From positions 1 through 5,976 of the forward strand of contig NZ_JAGYZD010000100.1 in NCBI RefSeq assembly GCF_018371055.1: a stretch of 5,976 bases of DNA, read 5' to 3'. The notes beneath the pieces were generated by a model, which saw nothing but the letters and a program-made list of their open reading frames with translations, had not been told where the DNA came from and made no database searches. The DNA is from Finegoldia magna (GTDB taxonomy: Bacteria > Bacillota > Clostridia > Tissierellales > Peptoniphilaceae). Shown one piece after another: positions 5,575 to 5,976 of this stretch. The first letter of the stretch is position 1. Each line of letters begins with the position of its first letter. Both the position numbers and the translations under genes were made by a program.

Positions 5575-5976
5575 ATGTATATTGATGTTATTTTTAGAAA
5601 CAAATCAAAGATGACTAACAGACTATACTCATATTATTCAAGTGAAGATGTCGAAGTTGGAATGAGAGTAATAGTTCCTTTTGGTAAATCAAATATTAAC
5701 AAATTAGCATTAGTGGTTAGAATTAATGATAACCCTAAACGAGATATTGATTACAAAGAAATAATATCAGTAATAGATTTAAATCCTATTGTCACACAAG
5801 AATCAATTGATATGGCTTTTTTCATGGTAGATAAGTATTTAAGCGATTATAGCTCCGCCTTTCAAACTATTTTGCCACCTGGAAACTTTGAAGAATTAAA
5901 AGAATATTTCACTGCAAATGATAAACTACTGAATGTAGATGAAGATTTGTACAATATTCTTAAAACCAAGAAAGAA
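5575..5976 (+). CDS. priA: Primosomal protein N' PriA, N-terminal part (3'-truncated by window edge)
   Basis: PriA is the 3'-5' helicase that recognises stalled or collapsed replication forks and reloads the replicative helicase. The 134 visible codons cover the N-terminal domain that binds the 3' end of the leading strand, plus the beginning of the next domain. Family features are VGMRVIVPFGKS (28-39), followed by a valine-rich strand, and YLSDYSSAFQTILPPG (88-103), the usual segment ending in LPPG. The Walker motifs and zinc-binding cysteines lie beyond the window. The ATG is 6 nt after the coaBC stop; the ribosome binding site is modest (an AGGT at 5567-5570 overlapping that stop). The coaBC-priA order is conserved in Firmicutes, where def and fmt commonly follow. 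The call rests on these motifs and on gene order. Confidence 0.9.
   Translation, partial: MYIDVIFRNKSKMTNRLYSYYSSEDVEVGMRVIVPFGKSNINKLALVVRINDNPKRDIDYKEIISVIDLNPIVTQESIDMAFFMVDKYLSDYSSAFQTILPPGNFEELKEYFTANDKLLNVDEDLYNILKTKKE

Noticed and set aside
3231..5603. Minus-strand open frames at 3231-3422, 3950-4318, 4689-5135 and 5337-5603
   Set aside because: Each lies fully opposite clear genes (yicC/remA, gmk/rpoZ, coaBC, coaBC/priA) and has the hydrophobic low-complexity make-up of antisense frames, with no family motif.
1..5976. Mobile element, CRISPR array, defence or toxin-antitoxin system
   Set aside because: Every stretch is filled with conserved housekeeping genes in conserved order. No spaced direct repeats, transposase motifs or unexplained small genes were found.

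Overview
The window is a dense, all-plus-strand stretch of a low-GC (roughly 30% G+C by eye) Firmicutes-type chromosome. The gene set (rnr end, smpB, rqcH, yicC/yloC-like, remA, gmk, rpoZ, coaBC, priA start), the strong AGGAGG-type ribosome binding sites and the short Firmicutes-type omega subunit point to a Clostridia/Tissierellia-like anaerobe. An anaerobic coccus such as Finegoldia or a relative is my guess from composition and protein style, not something the sequence proves. Nothing here looks mobile: no transposase, integrase, tRNA, rRNA or CRISPR array was seen, and base composition is even throughout.

Layout. Positions 1-204 hold the last S1 domain of RNase R. After 12 nt comes smpB (217-666), and 9 nt later rqcH (676-2412). 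These three form a compact set for ribosome rescue and RNA quality control: RNase R degrades the faulty mRNA, SmpB with tmRNA frees stalled ribosomes, and RqcH adds C-terminal alanine tails to peptides on obstructed 50S subunits. A 69-nt gap (2413-2481), the only notable one, holds a weak candidate promoter and a strong ribosome binding site. It is followed by yicC (2482-3357), remA (3379-3630), gmk (3632-4219), rpoZ (4212-4409), coaBC (4402-5568) and the first 134 codons of priA (5575 to the window end). From yicC to priA the order matches the well-known Bacillus subtilis yloC-remA-gmk-rpoZ-coaBC-priA block. In B. subtilis, from memory, rnr-smpB lies elsewhere and a cation ATPase gene (yloB) sits between rqcH and yloC, so this window joins two blocks.

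How the genes work together. The first part is ribosome rescue and RNA turnover, with YicC as a further RNase-family protein. The second part is housekeeping: guanylate supply for transcription (Gmk), an RNA polymerase subunit (omega), coenzyme A synthesis (CoaBC), replication restart (PriA) and a DNA-binding regulator (RemA). Gmk/rpoZ and rpoZ/coaBC each overlap by 8 nt, which suggests translational coupling.

No plainly new system is present. The points most worth a second look are the rnr-smpB-rqcH juxtaposition, a perfect 9-bp terminator-like hairpin inside the start of rqcH, a perfect 14-bp tandem duplication spanning the yicC stop codon, and departures from consensus in two CoaC active-site motifs.
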